A DNA stretch of 63,755 nt from JBHGBM01 sp041946965 (GTDB taxonomy: Bacteria > Acidobacteriota > Terriglobia > Bryobacterales > Bryobacteraceae). The DNA lies in assembly GCA_041946965.1 (NCBI GenBank), contig JBHGBM010000026.1:1-63755 (forward strand). Direction: 5' to 3'. Under the pieces are notes generated by a model. The model was not told where the DNA came from. It saw nothing but the letters and a program-made list of their open reading frames with translations, and ran no database searches. The first letter of the stretch is position 1. Every line of letters begins with the position of its first letter. The translations under genes were made by a program, and so were the position numbers. Below are positions 39,700 to 47,889 of the stretch, one piece after another.

Positions 39700-40598
39700 T
39701 GCGCGCGGCGTGCCTGCTTCTGGCGTGTGCGGCGGCGCTCGCGGCGCCCGCCCCGCGCACCATCAAGGTGCCCGTGTGGGTCGACGGCAATCCGAAGCTC
39801 ACGATGAAGGAGCTGAAGGCGAACTCCCGCATCCTGGACGTGCAGGGACCCCAGGACGGCCTGATCGTGCTGCTGGTGGTGGACCTGGCCGGAGACCTCG
39901 CTTTCATCGAGCCCGCCAAGAACGCGCTCGCCGCCGGGATCAACGGTTTGGCGCCCAAAACCTGGGTGGGGGTGCTGCGCGCGCAGGACGGGCTGAGGGT
40001 GCTGGCCGACCCCTCGCCGGATCGCGCCGCCTCGATCGCCGCCGTGCGGGAGACCGGCATTTCGGCCAAAGCGGGCCTGCTGGATACGGTGGAGACCGCG
40101 GAAAACATCGGAGACTCCATGCTCGCCAAGGCCGGCGTGCGCGTCGCGGTGCTCTACGTGACCGACAGCGACGTGCAGAACTACCGTGAGGATTTCACCA
40201 ACCCGGTGATCAACTCGAGCGACCCGCACGACCTCAGCCGCCGGTTTCCCGAGGGGTTGGTGCGGGAAAAAATCGCCAAGCTTTCCGCCCGCCTGGCCCG
40301 ACGCCAGGCGCCGCTGTTCATCGTACATCTGCGCTACCGCAGCGACCGGCTGAACGAGGCCTACCAGGCGGGACTGAAAGAATTGGCCGCGGTGACCGGC
40401 GGCAGCGCGCAGTTCTGCCGCTCCGACGCCGAAATCCCGGAGGCCGTGCGAAAGGCTTTCGAGACCATCGGCTCCTACTACAGCGTGACTCTCGCCCTGC
40501 CGGAACGCGCCGGCGCCGATGTTCAGGTTCAGTTGGAGGCGGAGGGCGGACGGAATCTGACTTATAGGACCCGGTTTGTCCTGAAGGAGAAAAGGTGA
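39699..40598 (+). CDS. vWFA-related acidobacterial secreted protein with degenerate MIDAS
   Basis: The product is 299 aa. A signal peptide (MRAACLLLACAAALAAPAP) is followed by a short beta lead-in (TIKVPVWVDGNPKL) and a von Willebrand A-like fold. Where DxSxS is expected at the metal site the protein reads DLAGD (62-66), so metal binding is doubtful. Other elements of the acidobacterial vWFA-related family are VAVLYVTDSDVQNY, LKELAAVTGGSAQFC, TIGSYYSVTLALPE and a last YRTRFVLKEKR. The ATG overlaps the barrel stop, and its own stop overlaps the next GTG. An adhesion or scaffold role is inferred. Confidence 0.75.
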   Translation: MRAACLLLACAAALAAPAPRTIKVPVWVDGNPKLTMKELKANSRILDVQGPQDGLIVLLVVDLAGDLAFIEPAKNALAAGINGLAPKTWVGVLRAQDGLRVLADPSPDRAASIAAVRETGISAKAGLLDTVETAENIGDSMLAKAGVRVAVLYVTDSDVQNYREDFTNPVINSSDPHDLSRRFPEGLVREKIAKLSARLARRQAPLFIVHLRYRSDRLNEAYQAGLKELAAVTGGSAQFCRSDAEIPEAVRKAFETIGSYYSVTLALPERAGADVQVQLEAEGGRNLTYRTRFVLKEKR

Positions 40599-41380
40599 CG
40601 AAACTCGTCGTACCGGCGCTTGTGGCGTCGCTCGCCGCGGCGCTCGCGTGGACAGGCTGGCTGGCGTGGCAGCGCAGCGCGCGCATCGCGGAGCTGGAGC
40701 GCGCTAACAGGGAGATGCAGGCCCGCGCGGTTCCGGCGGCGGCGCCCGCGCAGCCGTCCCCCTCGCCGCAACCCGCTCCCTCGCCCTCGCCCCCGCCGCG
40801 GCAGGCCCCCGCTCCCGCGCTTCCCGACCGCAGCGAGGCCGAGGCCCTCAAAGCGCGGCTGGGAGAAGCCCGAGCCGAGCTCGTGGAGCTCGAAAACCGC
40901 GTACACGACCTCCAGGCGCAGGCCGCCAGGCTGGCCGCGGACAACCAGCGCCTGTCGGCTTCGGAGGCCGATCTCAATGAGAACCTCTCGTCGGCGAACC
41001 GCGTCATCGCGGCCCAGCAGACGGAACTCAAGGGCAAAGGGGACCGTATCACACAGCTCGAAGTCGTGAATCAGCAGCTCAGGGAGCAAGCCAAAGCCGG
41101 CTCCGGGAGGCTGGCCGAGACTATGAAGCTGGCGGCAGACTTGCAGGATATACACCGGCGTCGGGAGGCGGTGCTCAACGCCGTGCTGCGGCGCTACAAG
41201 GACGTAAGCGCGCAGTACCGGGCGCTGGAAGCGCGCGGGCGTGACGACGCCCCGGCGGTCAACACCGCCGACCTGGAGCGTATCCAGAACTCCATCGCGA
41301 TGGCCGAGGATGATCTGCGGCAGCTCAGTGCGCTGAATGCGCAGGCCCAACGCCTTCAGAAGCTGATGGCGCAGAAATAA
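40595..41380 (+). CDS. Membrane-anchored coiled-coil protein with Pro-rich linker
   Basis: The product is 261 aa, starting with GTG inside the previous stop (GTGA) with GGAG upstream. One N-terminal membrane helix (LVVPALVASLAAALAWTGWL) is followed by a Pro/Ser/Ala linker at about 48-77 that could span part of the periplasm. A long coiled coil runs from about 80 to 258, rich in Ala/Leu/Glu/Arg. No enzymatic motif is visible. It ends a coupled trio with an outer-membrane barrel and a vWFA-like protein, so a structural or tethering role in the envelope is a fair inference. Confidence 0.75.
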   Translation: MTKLVVPALVASLAAALAWTGWLAWQRSARIAELERANREMQARAVPAAAPAQPSPSPQPAPSPSPPPRQAPAPALPDRSEAEALKARLGEARAELVELENRVHDLQAQAARLAADNQRLSASEADLNENLSSANRVIAAQQTELKGKGDRITQLEVVNQQLREQAKAGSGRLAETMKLAADLQDIHRRREAVLNAVLRRYKDVSAQYRALEARGRDDAPAVNTADLERIQNSIAMAEDDLRQLSALNAQAQRLQKLMAQK

Positions 41381-41383
41381 CGC

Positions 41384-41438
41384 CGAGCCGCGGGGCAGTC
41401 ATCCCCGCCGCGGCGGGCGGAGCGGACCCCGCGGCTCG
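41384..41438. terminator. Large nested hairpin between convergent genes
   Basis: CGAGCCGCGGGG (41384-41395) and CCCCGCGGCTCG (41427-41438) are exact reverse complements, 12 bp. The 31-nt interval holds a second perfect 14-bp palindrome, CCCGCCGCGGCGGG (41404-41417). It begins 4 bp after the coiled-coil stop and lies before the end of the convergent GT-C gene. It is a strong candidate for a bidirectional transcription end. Confidence 0.6.
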
Positions 41439-41511
41439 CATATTCCGATTTCGAATTATACGGTCAGAAAAGGGCCAAGTCTGTGCGGAATGGCACGGCA
41501 GCGGTAAACAT

Positions 41512-43197
41512 TCATTCGGAAACGAAGCCGAAAGCGGCGATGGGGATGCCCATCGGGCGGCCTTCCCGGGAGCGTAAGGTGCATTCGAGCGGCACGCGGA
41601 ACTCGACCGCTGCGGTTCCGGCAGCTCCGGGCGGCAGAGGCCAGCGCACGGTGTGCCGGCCCTCTCGATCGAAACGGGCATGTCCGGCGGGCGCTCCGTC
41701 CAGCAGAAGGTCAACGGCGACGCCGCGCGCCTGGTCAGGACCCACGTGCACCGTCAGCTCGAAGTGCCGCGCGGCGGCGGGACGGGTGAGGATGGCCGTG
41801 GCGCGTTCCGCGGTCCAGCGGTAGCTGTGGGTGAGCGGATACCAGCCTTCGGCGAGCCACCAGAGCGGCGTTTCGACGCTCATGGCGATCCAGGCAGGCG
41901 GCGCCGCGCCGGGGTCCCGCGAGATCACCGCGGCCTCGTGCTTCTCCTGGTTCCAGGCGAGATACACGGCGGGGCGCGGCCACGCGGATTGCCGGTCCGC
42001 CGCCGTCTGAAGCCGGCGCAGTTCCGGGGCGTGCGTGCGGTACAGGAATTGCAGCGCGCCGTTGAGTCCCCACTCGGGAAGCTCGGGTGGCAGGGTTTCG
42101 TACATGAAGCGGCGCGTTTCCGGCGCGGCTTGCGCGTGCCGCTCGATGACGGCGATGAACGCGCGGTTTTCGCGGGCTTCCGCAAGCGCGGCCGAGCGCC
42201 GCGGACGGAACTGCGCGTAGTTCCAGGGAACCCAGAGGAGGAGTAGCGCGGCGATCCAGGCGGTGCGGGAGCGCTGGGCCGCCGAGGCGATCACGATGGC
42301 GAAGCCCGAAAGCGCCTCGTAGCAGTACACGCTTTGCAGGCGTCCCGGCACCGGCAGCATGGGGACCAGCATCAGCCAGAACATGGCCGCGCCGAGCCAG
42401 GCGCGGCGGTCGCGCAGCACGAGCGCGATCAGCGGCAGCGCGAAGCCCGCCCACGGCAAGTGCAGCGGTTGCGCGGCGTAAAACGAGGAGGTCTTCCACA
42501 GCGCGGCGGGCGTGAAGCGGAAGGCGTAATCGCCATCCGCGTAAGGGTTGCCGAGCAGGCCCTGAATGCCGAACAGCAGCGAGATGGCCGCGAACGGCGC
42601 CACGCGCTTCCAGTTGCGCTCCCCGAGCAGGTACTCGTAAGCCGTGATCACCACCGGGGTCATCACGCCGATTTCTTTGGACTTATACGCCAGCCAGCAG
42701 CAGACGAAGCAGAGCACCCAGCGGCGCGAGGCGTAACTGAGCAGCGCGGCCAGCGAGAAGAGCAGGCACATCAGGTCGAACAGGTAGGCCGGGCGCCAGT
42801 AGATATCGAAGGCGGCGGCATGAAACACGAACACCAGCACGGCGGCGAAGGCCGCAAGCGGCTTGAAGCCCAGCCGGCGCAGCAGCAGCCAGAGCAGCGC
42901 GGTGGCCGCCAGGTGGGCCAGGTGGATCAGCGCCACGTACCAGCCGAACTCGATCCCCGCGGTGCGCCCAAGCGCGGAGTAGATCATGTGTACGGCGGGC
43001 CGGTAGTTGTGGAGATAGAAGCGCGGGGACGCCAGCGAGGGGACGAAGCCCCACGGCGTTCCCTTGGTGGTCCAGCCCAGGTGGTTGAAATCGTCGTGCT
43101 GAAAATAGCCGCGGTAGGCGGCGCGGTTCACCAACAGGAATGCCAGGGCGAGGGCGGCGGCGGCGAGTGCCGGAATCCTATTTCGACTGATCGGCAT
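41512..43197 (-). CDS. Polytopic membrane protein, GT-C glycosyltransferase-like
   Basis: The product is 561 aa with about ten membrane helices in the first 330 residues and a soluble C-terminal part. The first outer loop has FQHDDFNHLGW, resembling the acidic DD motif of GT-C enzymes that use lipid-linked sugars. Helices include HLAHLAATALLWLLLRRLGF and IALVLRDRRAWLGAAMFWLM. The C-terminal region looks beta-rich (HFELTVHVGPDQARGVAVDL). It overlaps the 3' end of the response regulator gene by 20 bp. Glycosyl transfer is inferred from topology and motif only. Confidence 0.7.
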   Translation of the reverse strand: MPISRNRIPALAAAALALAFLLVNRAAYRGYFQHDDFNHLGWTTKGTPWGFVPSLASPRFYLHNYRPAVHMIYSALGRTAGIEFGWYVALIHLAHLAATALLWLLLRRLGFKPLAAFAAVLVFVFHAAAFDIYWRPAYLFDLMCLLFSLAALLSYASRRWVLCFVCCWLAYKSKEIGVMTPVVITAYEYLLGERNWKRVAPFAAISLLFGIQGLLGNPYADGDYAFRFTPAALWKTSSFYAAQPLHLPWAGFALPLIALVLRDRRAWLGAAMFWLMLVPMLPVPGRLQSVYCYEALSGFAIVIASAAQRSRTAWIAALLLLWVPWNYAQFRPRRSAALAEARENRAFIAVIERHAQAAPETRRFMYETLPPELPEWGLNGALQFLYRTHAPELRRLQTAADRQSAWPRPAVYLAWNQEKHEAAVISRDPGAAPPAWIAMSVETPLWWLAEGWYPLTHSYRWTAERATAILTRPAAARHFELTVHVGPDQARGVAVDLLLDGAPAGHARFDREGRHTVRWPLPPGAAGTAAVEFRVPLECTLRSREGRPMGIPIAAFGFVSE

Positions 43198-43867
43198 CCG
43201 GCGCGCCGAAGTGCGTCAGGCCGGCCGCCAGCGCCACCTGCGTAAGCCCCGCCACGTTGTTCACGCCGAGCTTTTTCATCATGGTCTTGCGGTAGCTGCG
43301 GACGGTTTGCAGGCCCAGGTCGAGCAGGACCGCGATATCCTTGCTGGTCTTGCCCTCGGCCACCAGGCGCAGCACCTGAAGCTCGCGGGGCGAAAGCCCG
43401 GAGATCATGGCGTGATGGCCTCTCAGTTCCAGGTCGCCGCGCTGTATGCGCGTGAGCAGGCGGTCGGAAACCTGCGAGCTGAGGTAGGACCCGCCGCGCG
43501 CCACGGTGCGCAGCGCGTCCAGCAGGTCCGTGGAAGAGGCTTTCTTGAGCACGAATCCGCGCGCCCCGGAACGGATGGCCGCCACCACGGAGTTCTCATC
43601 GTCGTACATGGAGAGCACGACGACGCGCGCGGTGGGACAGGCCCGCATGATTTCCGCGGTCGCGTCGATGCCGTTCATGCCCGGCAGCCCGATGTCCATC
43701 AGGACGAGGTCGGGCTTGGACCGCTTGCAGATCTGCACGGCTTCGGCGCCGTCCTCGGCTTCGGCCACGATACGGAACTCGCCGCTGCGCTCGAGCAGGC
43801 TCTTCACACCGTCGCGCACCAGCTTGTGGTCGTCGACGAGTACGACCTCGAACGCGCCTTCACTCAT
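43178..43867 (-). CDS. NarL/FixJ-type response regulator
   Basis: The product is 229 aa from the ATG at 43867 (a GTG lies one codon upstream). The receiver has the acidic pocket VDDHKLVRDG and the phosphoacceptor in LVLMDIGLPGMNG at about residue 58. The conserved VVVLSMYDDENS and FVLKKAS segments are present. The LuxR-type helix-turn-helix reads LSPRELQVLRLVAEGKTSKD and LQTVRSYRKTMMKKLG. It overlaps the kinase gene by 8 bp. TACAAT at 43880-43875 on the minus strand could give it a separate leaderless transcript. Target genes are not known. Confidence 0.94.
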   Translation of the reverse strand: MSEGAFEVVLVDDHKLVRDGVKSLLERSGEFRIVAEAEDGAEAVQICKRSKPDLVLMDIGLPGMNGIDATAEIMRACPTARVVVLSMYDDENSVVAAIRSGARGFVLKKASSTDLLDALRTVARGGSYLSSQVSDRLLTRIQRGDLELRGHHAMISGLSPRELQVLRLVAEGKTSKDIAVLLDLGLQTVRSYRKTMMKKLGVNNVAGLTQVALAAGLTHFGAPDADQSK

Positions 43868-44792
43868 CACAACTATTGTAATGGGCTTTCACCACGGTGC
43901 CTTGGGGAGCGCTGCGGACGGAAAGCTTGAGCCCGGCCTGTCCGGCGTACTGCTCCATGGCGAGAATGCCGACCCCGCGCGCCGCGTTGACCGGGTCGCC
44001 GGGGTCGAAGCCCTTCCCGTTATCGCGTATCTCCAGGGCGGGACCCTTGGCGGTGGACTTGACGAGCACCTCGATCTGGGTGCAGCCGGAGTGTTGCACG
44101 GCGTTTTGCACGGCCTCCTGCGCGATGCGGTAGAAAGCCGTCGCGATCTCGGGCGGGAGGCGCAGCGGCGCATCGGCCATCAGGCGCAGGGCGCCGGGGA
44201 AAGTCTTGCGGACGCGGCCGGCCAGGCGGTCGAGGGCGGCGTGCAGGCCCGCGCGCTCGGCGACCTCCGGGTTGAGCTCGTAGCTGAAGTCGCGCACGCG
44301 CTGCATGACGCCCTCGAGCACCTGCTGGATTTCGGCGGTGCGGCCGCCGATGCCGGGGATGGAAGCCTCCAGGTCCATGCGCAGCAGGTCGAGTTGCAGG
44401 CCGGCCGCGCTGAGCGATTGGCCGACATCGTCGTGCAGGAAACGCGCCGCCCGCGCGCGCTCGGCATCCTGCGCGCGGAGCGCGTCCAGGGCGGCCATGC
44501 GCAGCCGCTGCTCGGCGGCGTTCCATAGCGTGACCTCGAACGCGAAGCCGCCCACGTGCGAGGGGGGCACGGGGAAGAGATCGATCTGATAGATGCGGCC
44601 CCCGCGGGTTTCTCGCCAGCGCGAGGGCTCACCCTCCATCGCGCGCCCGGTCCTCTCGCGCCAGGAGTCCGGAACGGCGCCGCCGGGGAACAACTCCTCG
44701 CAATGGCCGTACCGGCGGACAAAGTTCATCTCCGCATCGAGCAGCCAATGGCACGCGGGGCCGTTCTGTAGCAGCGCCTCGGTGAACTGCAT
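43860..44792 (-). CDS. NarX/DegS-type sensor histidine kinase, soluble
   Basis: The product is 310 aa. A PAS-like N-terminus (LLQNGPACHWLLDAEMNFV) precedes HisKA_3 with the H-box FLHDDVGQSLSAAGLQLDLL and the ATP-binding domain (RIAQEAVQNAVQHSGC, EIRDNGKGFDPG, RGVGILAMEQYAG). There is no membrane helix, so it is cytoplasmic. The ATG at 44792 is chosen because the upstream ATG at 44816 lies inside a dispersed repeat. It overlaps the response regulator gene, its obvious partner. The signal is unknown. Confidence 0.9.
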   Translation of the reverse strand: MQFTEALLQNGPACHWLLDAEMNFVRRYGHCEELFPGGAVPDSWRERTGRAMEGEPSRWRETRGGRIYQIDLFPVPPSHVGGFAFEVTLWNAAEQRLRMAALDALRAQDAERARAARFLHDDVGQSLSAAGLQLDLLRMDLEASIPGIGGRTAEIQQVLEGVMQRVRDFSYELNPEVAERAGLHAALDRLAGRVRKTFPGALRLMADAPLRLPPEIATAFYRIAQEAVQNAVQHSGCTQIEVLVKSTAKGPALEIRDNGKGFDPGDPVNAARGVGILAMEQYAGQAGLKLSVRSAPQGTVVKAHYNSCDE

Positions 44793-44797
44793 GGTTT

Positions 44798-44823
44798 GCC
44801 ACGAATCCGAGCGCATCCGTGGC
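44798..44823 (-). repeat. Copy of a CCACGGATGC-type intergenic repeat
   Basis: The minus strand reads GCCACGGATGCGCTCGGATT and then CGTGGC. It matches 19 of 21 bases of the copy at 46820-46840 in the same orientation, and it is itself a near-perfect 12-bp inverted repeat. It lies between the end of the transketolase pair and the kinase gene. This motif type is widespread in intergenic DNA of environmental bacteria. Confidence 0.6.
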
Positions 44824-44829
44824 CTGGGA

Positions 44830-45789
44830 CTACTTACGCTTCAGCACCTTGCGCGCGGCCTCGGCCACGTTGACGCCGCGCATGCCGTACTTATCGAGCA
44901 ACTGGTCCGGGGCGCCGGATTCGGCGTAACCGGTCAGCCCGAGGAACTCCATGGGGCACGGGTGCGTTTCGGCCACCACTTGCGCCACGCGCACACCCAG
45001 CCCGCCGTCCACCAGGTGTTCCTCGGCCACCACGATGGCTCCGGTTTCCTTCGCCGCGCGCGCGATGGCTTCGCGGTCGAGCGGCTTGATGGTGTGGATG
45101 TCGATGACGCGGGCGGAGACGCCCTCAGACGCGAGCGTTTCCTGCGCGCGCACCGCTTCGGCCACCAGCAGTCCGGTGGCGATGATGGCCACGTCGGCGC
45201 CGGGGATCACTTCCACCGCCTTGCCGATCTCGAATTTCTGATCGGGCTGGTAGACAATCGGAACCTTCGGCCGCCCCGCGCGGAAGAACACCGGGCCCAC
45301 GTGCGCCGCCGCGGCGCGCACCAGCGCACGGGCGGCCACCTCGTCGGCGGGCGAGAGCACTACGAAACCGGGCAGGGAACAGGCCAGCGCGGTCTCTTCC
45401 ACGCTCATCTGGGAGGGGCCGTCTTCGCCGATCGAGATGCCGCTGTGAGTGCCCACAACTTTCAGGTTTACGTGCGGGTAGGCCACGCAGACGCGCAACT
45501 GCTCGAAGGCCTTGTTCACCAGGAAGCAGGAGAAGCTGGAGACGAACGGGATCTTGCCGGCCATGGCGAGCCCGGCGCCGATCGCCACCATGTTGGCTTC
45601 CGCGATGCCGCATTCGAAGAAGCGCTCGGGGAACTCCTTGGCGAAGTAAGTGGTCATGGTGGACTTGGAGATGTCCGCGTCGCAGACCACGATGTCGGGA
45701 TTCTCGCGGGCGAGTTCCACCAGGGTGCGGCCGAACGCCTCGCGCGTGGCCACGCCGGACTTGAGTTCGAACTTGGTGATCGGGGCCAT
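44830..45789 (-). CDS. Transketolase, C-terminal subunit
   Basis: The product is 319 aa. It holds the pyrimidine-binding and C-terminal domains of a split transketolase: SGVATREAFGRTLVELAREN, DIVVCDADISKST, FPERFFECGIAEANMVAIGA (catalytic Glu region), HSGISIGEDGPSQMSVEE, and a last domain with VRVIDIHTIKPLD-type sequence and AIVVAEEHLVDGGLG. It begins directly after the stop of the N-terminal subunit gene. The pair transfers two-carbon units between sugar phosphates in the pentose phosphate pathway. Confidence 0.94.
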   Translation of the reverse strand: MAPITKFELKSGVATREAFGRTLVELARENPDIVVCDADISKSTMTTYFAKEFPERFFECGIAEANMVAIGAGLAMAGKIPFVSSFSCFLVNKAFEQLRVCVAYPHVNLKVVGTHSGISIGEDGPSQMSVEETALACSLPGFVVLSPADEVAARALVRAAAAHVGPVFFRAGRPKVPIVYQPDQKFEIGKAVEVIPGADVAIIATGLLVAEAVRAQETLASEGVSARVIDIHTIKPLDREAIARAAKETGAIVVAEEHLVDGGLGVRVAQVVAETHPCPMEFLGLTGYAESGAPDQLLDKYGMRGVNVAEAARKVLKRK

Positions 45790-46611
45790 TTACTTCAGTT
45801 CCTCCAGAGCCAGTTGCACCTCGGCGGGCGTGGGCGCCACGCCGTGCCATTTCGGATTGTTCTCCATGAAGGAGACGCCTTTGCCTTTCACCGTGTGGGC
45901 CACGATGCAGGTGGGAGCGCCCTTGGTGGCTTCGGCCTCGGCCAGGGCGGCCTGAATGGCCGGGATGTGGTGGCCGTCGATCTCCAGCGTGTGCCAGCCG
46001 AAGGCCTTCCACTTCTCCACCAGCGGCTCCAGGTCCATGATGTCCTTCACGAAGCCGTCGAGCTGGATGCCGTTGTAGTCCACGATGGCAACCACGTTAT
46101 CCACCTTGTGGGCGGCGCCGAACATGGCGGCTTCCCAGATCTGGCCTTCCTGGATCTCCCCGTCGCCGAGCAGGACGTAAGTGCGCCACGGCTGCTTATC
46201 CAGCCGGGCGGCACAGCCCATGCCGAGGGCCAGCGACAGCCCGTTGCCGAGCGAGCCCGTGGAGGCTTCCAGCGCGGGGATGAAGCGCAGGTCGGGATGG
46301 CCCTGGTACATGGAGCCCACGCGGCGCAAGGTGTTGAGCTGGTCCTTGGGCGTGATGCCCAGCTCGCCGAACACCGAGTAGAGCACGGGAGCGGCGTGGC
46401 CCTTGGAGAGGATGAAGCGGTCGCGCCCCGGCGCCTTGGGGTTGGCCGGGTCGATATTCATGTGATCGAAGTACAGCGTGACGACGAGTTCGACGGCCGA
46501 GAGCGAACCGCCCGGATGTCCGGACTTGGCCGCTCCGGTCATCTCCACGATCTCCCGCCGCACACGCTTGCAGATGTCCTGCAATTCAGTAAGGGATCTT
46601 TTCTGGCGCAT
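45790..46611 (-). CDS. Transketolase, N-terminal subunit
   Basis: The product is 273 aa. It binds thiamine diphosphate through GDGEIQEGQIWEAAMFGAAH and the following VDYNGIQLDG. AAKSGHPGGSLSAVELVVTL and DRFILSKGHAAPVLYSVFGE are also present, as is STGSLGNGLSLALGMG. Its stop abuts the start of the C-terminal subunit (TAA-ATG), so they form one enzyme. TAAAAT at 46627-46622 on the minus strand lies about 10 bp before the ATG and may give a very short leader. Confidence 0.95.
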   Translation of the reverse strand: MRQKRSLTELQDICKRVRREIVEMTGAAKSGHPGGSLSAVELVVTLYFDHMNIDPANPKAPGRDRFILSKGHAAPVLYSVFGELGITPKDQLNTLRRVGSMYQGHPDLRFIPALEASTGSLGNGLSLALGMGCAARLDKQPWRTYVLLGDGEIQEGQIWEAAMFGAAHKVDNVVAIVDYNGIQLDGFVKDIMDLEPLVEKWKAFGWHTLEIDGHHIPAIQAALAEAEATKGAPTCIVAHTVKGKGVSFMENNPKWHGVAPTPAEVQLALEELK

Positions 46612-46621
46612 GGAAAAACAG

Positions 46622-46627
46622 ATTTTA
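46622..46627 (-). promoter_or_regulatory. Putative -10 box (TAAAAT) of the transketolase operon
   Basis: The minus strand reads TAAAAT ending 10 bp before the ATG at 46611. A leader would be only about 4 nt, and no ribosome site is visible. No good -35 box is seen. Confidence 0.3.
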
Positions 46628-46778
46628 GCATGCGGGGCGCGAGGGAACCGGCTTCTGGCCCCGTGCCTTCCGCCGGCGGACTCACGCGCTCTTCAGACGC
46701 CGCTCCGCTTGCATCACATTCGTCAGATGTTGTTCGCGCAGCCGCGGCGTTCGGCGGCCCGGGGAAAATGAATCGGGC

Positions 46779-46840
46779 GCAGATGCACACCGATCTTAGG
46801 GGTTTGTCTTAATCTGTGTGAATCCGTGTGCATCCGTGGC
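46779..46840. repeat. Imperfect palindromic intergenic repeat (CCACGGATGCACACGGATT family)
   Basis: GCAGATGCACACCGAT (46779-46794) pairs with ATCCGTGTGCATCCGT (46822-46837) at 13 of 16 positions. The right arm reads GCCACGGATGCACACGGATT on the minus strand. It lies just after the UROD-like gene and 170 bp before the transketolase operon. The rest of the 243-bp gap (46612-46854) holds nothing I recognise beyond the transketolase promoter. Confidence 0.7.
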
Positions 46841-46854
46841 TCAATCGACGTTCT

Positions 46855-47862
46855 TCAGCCACGGAACGCTCTGACCGCCGCAGCGATCTCCTTCAGGTTT
46901 TCCACCGGCGTCTGTAGCGGCACGGCGCATTCCGGGCCGATCAGTTGCACTCCGGCGCGGAGGCAGTTCCAGACTTCTTCGCGCACCTCGCGCGGGCCTT
47001 TGCGGAGCAACGTCACGGGGTTGTTCACGTTGCCCGCCAGCGCGATGCGGTTGCGCATGATCGCCATGGCCTTGGCGGCGTCGTTCTTGGAATCGAAGTG
47101 GAACGCGGCCATCCCGGTTTGGGCGATGTAGTCCATGCGGTCGAGTGTGCGGCCGCAGATGTGCAGGATGAGGGGCGCGGGCAATCGCCCGGCCAACTCG
47201 CGGTGCAGGTCGAGGAGGAAGCGCGCGTAGTATTCGCCGCTCACCAGGTCGCCGGTGGCGTGATCGGGGAGCGTGAGGGCGTCGGCGCCGGCTTCGATCT
47301 GCGCCAGGCCGAACTGCACGGTGATCTCCTTCAGCCGTTCGAGGCAGCTCCGGGTCTTCGCGGGGTCGTCCACTGTCATCAGCAGGAAGCGCTCCACGCC
47401 GAAGCAGTGGTAGGCGTGGGTCCACGGCCCCATGGTCTTGCCGATGATGGCGACGTCATCGCCGAGCTGCTTGCGCAGAATCCGTATGGCGCGCAGCACG
47501 CATTGGGTGTCGGGGTGAGCGAGAAAGCCGTGCGGGATGCGGATCTCTTCCGGCTCACGCCAGATGGGTTCGAGCATCCTCACCGTGGGCCAGGCGCCCT
47601 TCTCGCCCCAGTCGATGGGGCAGCCCAGCGCGGACGCTTCCTGCACGATGGAGAAGACCGGCATCACGGCGTCGAAGCCCAGCTCGGCGTGGGCGGTGGC
47701 GGCCAGGCGCGCCATGAGACCGGGGTCGCGGTTGGCGTCCGGAAAGGGCGCGCGGGCGAGGTCCATCAGGTCCACGGTGGCGGCGTTGGTGGGATTGCAG
47801 ACGGGAGGGCGGTCCACCGGCTCGCGGCGAAGTGCGGCGAGAATCCGCTGGCGACAGGTCAT
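46855..47862 (-). CDS. Uroporphyrinogen decarboxylase / MtaA-type methyltransferase family protein
   Basis: The product is 335 aa with the UROD barrel. The start MTCRQRILAALRREPVDRPP is typical of the methyltransferase branch rather than HemE. A candidate zinc site is made by LHICG and the later IGPECAVPLQTPV, the H-x-C...C pattern of MtaA/CmuA-like enzymes. EAGADALTLPDHATGDLVSG and IALAGNVNNPVTLLRKG are further family segments. Corrinoid-dependent demethylation is the likely reaction type, but no corrinoid protein gene is adjacent. It is last in a LysR, small-membrane-protein, methyltransferase run. A role in haem synthesis is unlikely. Confidence 0.82.
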   Translation of the reverse strand: MTCRQRILAALRREPVDRPPVCNPTNAATVDLMDLARAPFPDANRDPGLMARLAATAHAELGFDAVMPVFSIVQEASALGCPIDWGEKGAWPTVRMLEPIWREPEEIRIPHGFLAHPDTQCVLRAIRILRKQLGDDVAIIGKTMGPWTHAYHCFGVERFLLMTVDDPAKTRSCLERLKEITVQFGLAQIEAGADALTLPDHATGDLVSGEYYARFLLDLHRELAGRLPAPLILHICGRTLDRMDYIAQTGMAAFHFDSKNDAAKAMAIMRNRIALAGNVNNPVTLLRKGPREVREEVWNCLRAGVQLIGPECAVPLQTPVENLKEIAAAVRAFRG

Positions 47863-47889
47863 GGGAGACGGGGCGGTTTCACGGGTCCC

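Noticed and set aside
43868..43870. GTG one codon upstream as the response regulator start
   Set aside because: The adjacent ATG at 43867 matches the family N-terminus and is the likelier start.
46855..47862. Haem-pathway uroporphyrinogen decarboxylase (HemE)
   Set aside because: The N-terminus and the H-x-C...C zinc pattern place it in the methyltransferase branch rather than HemE.
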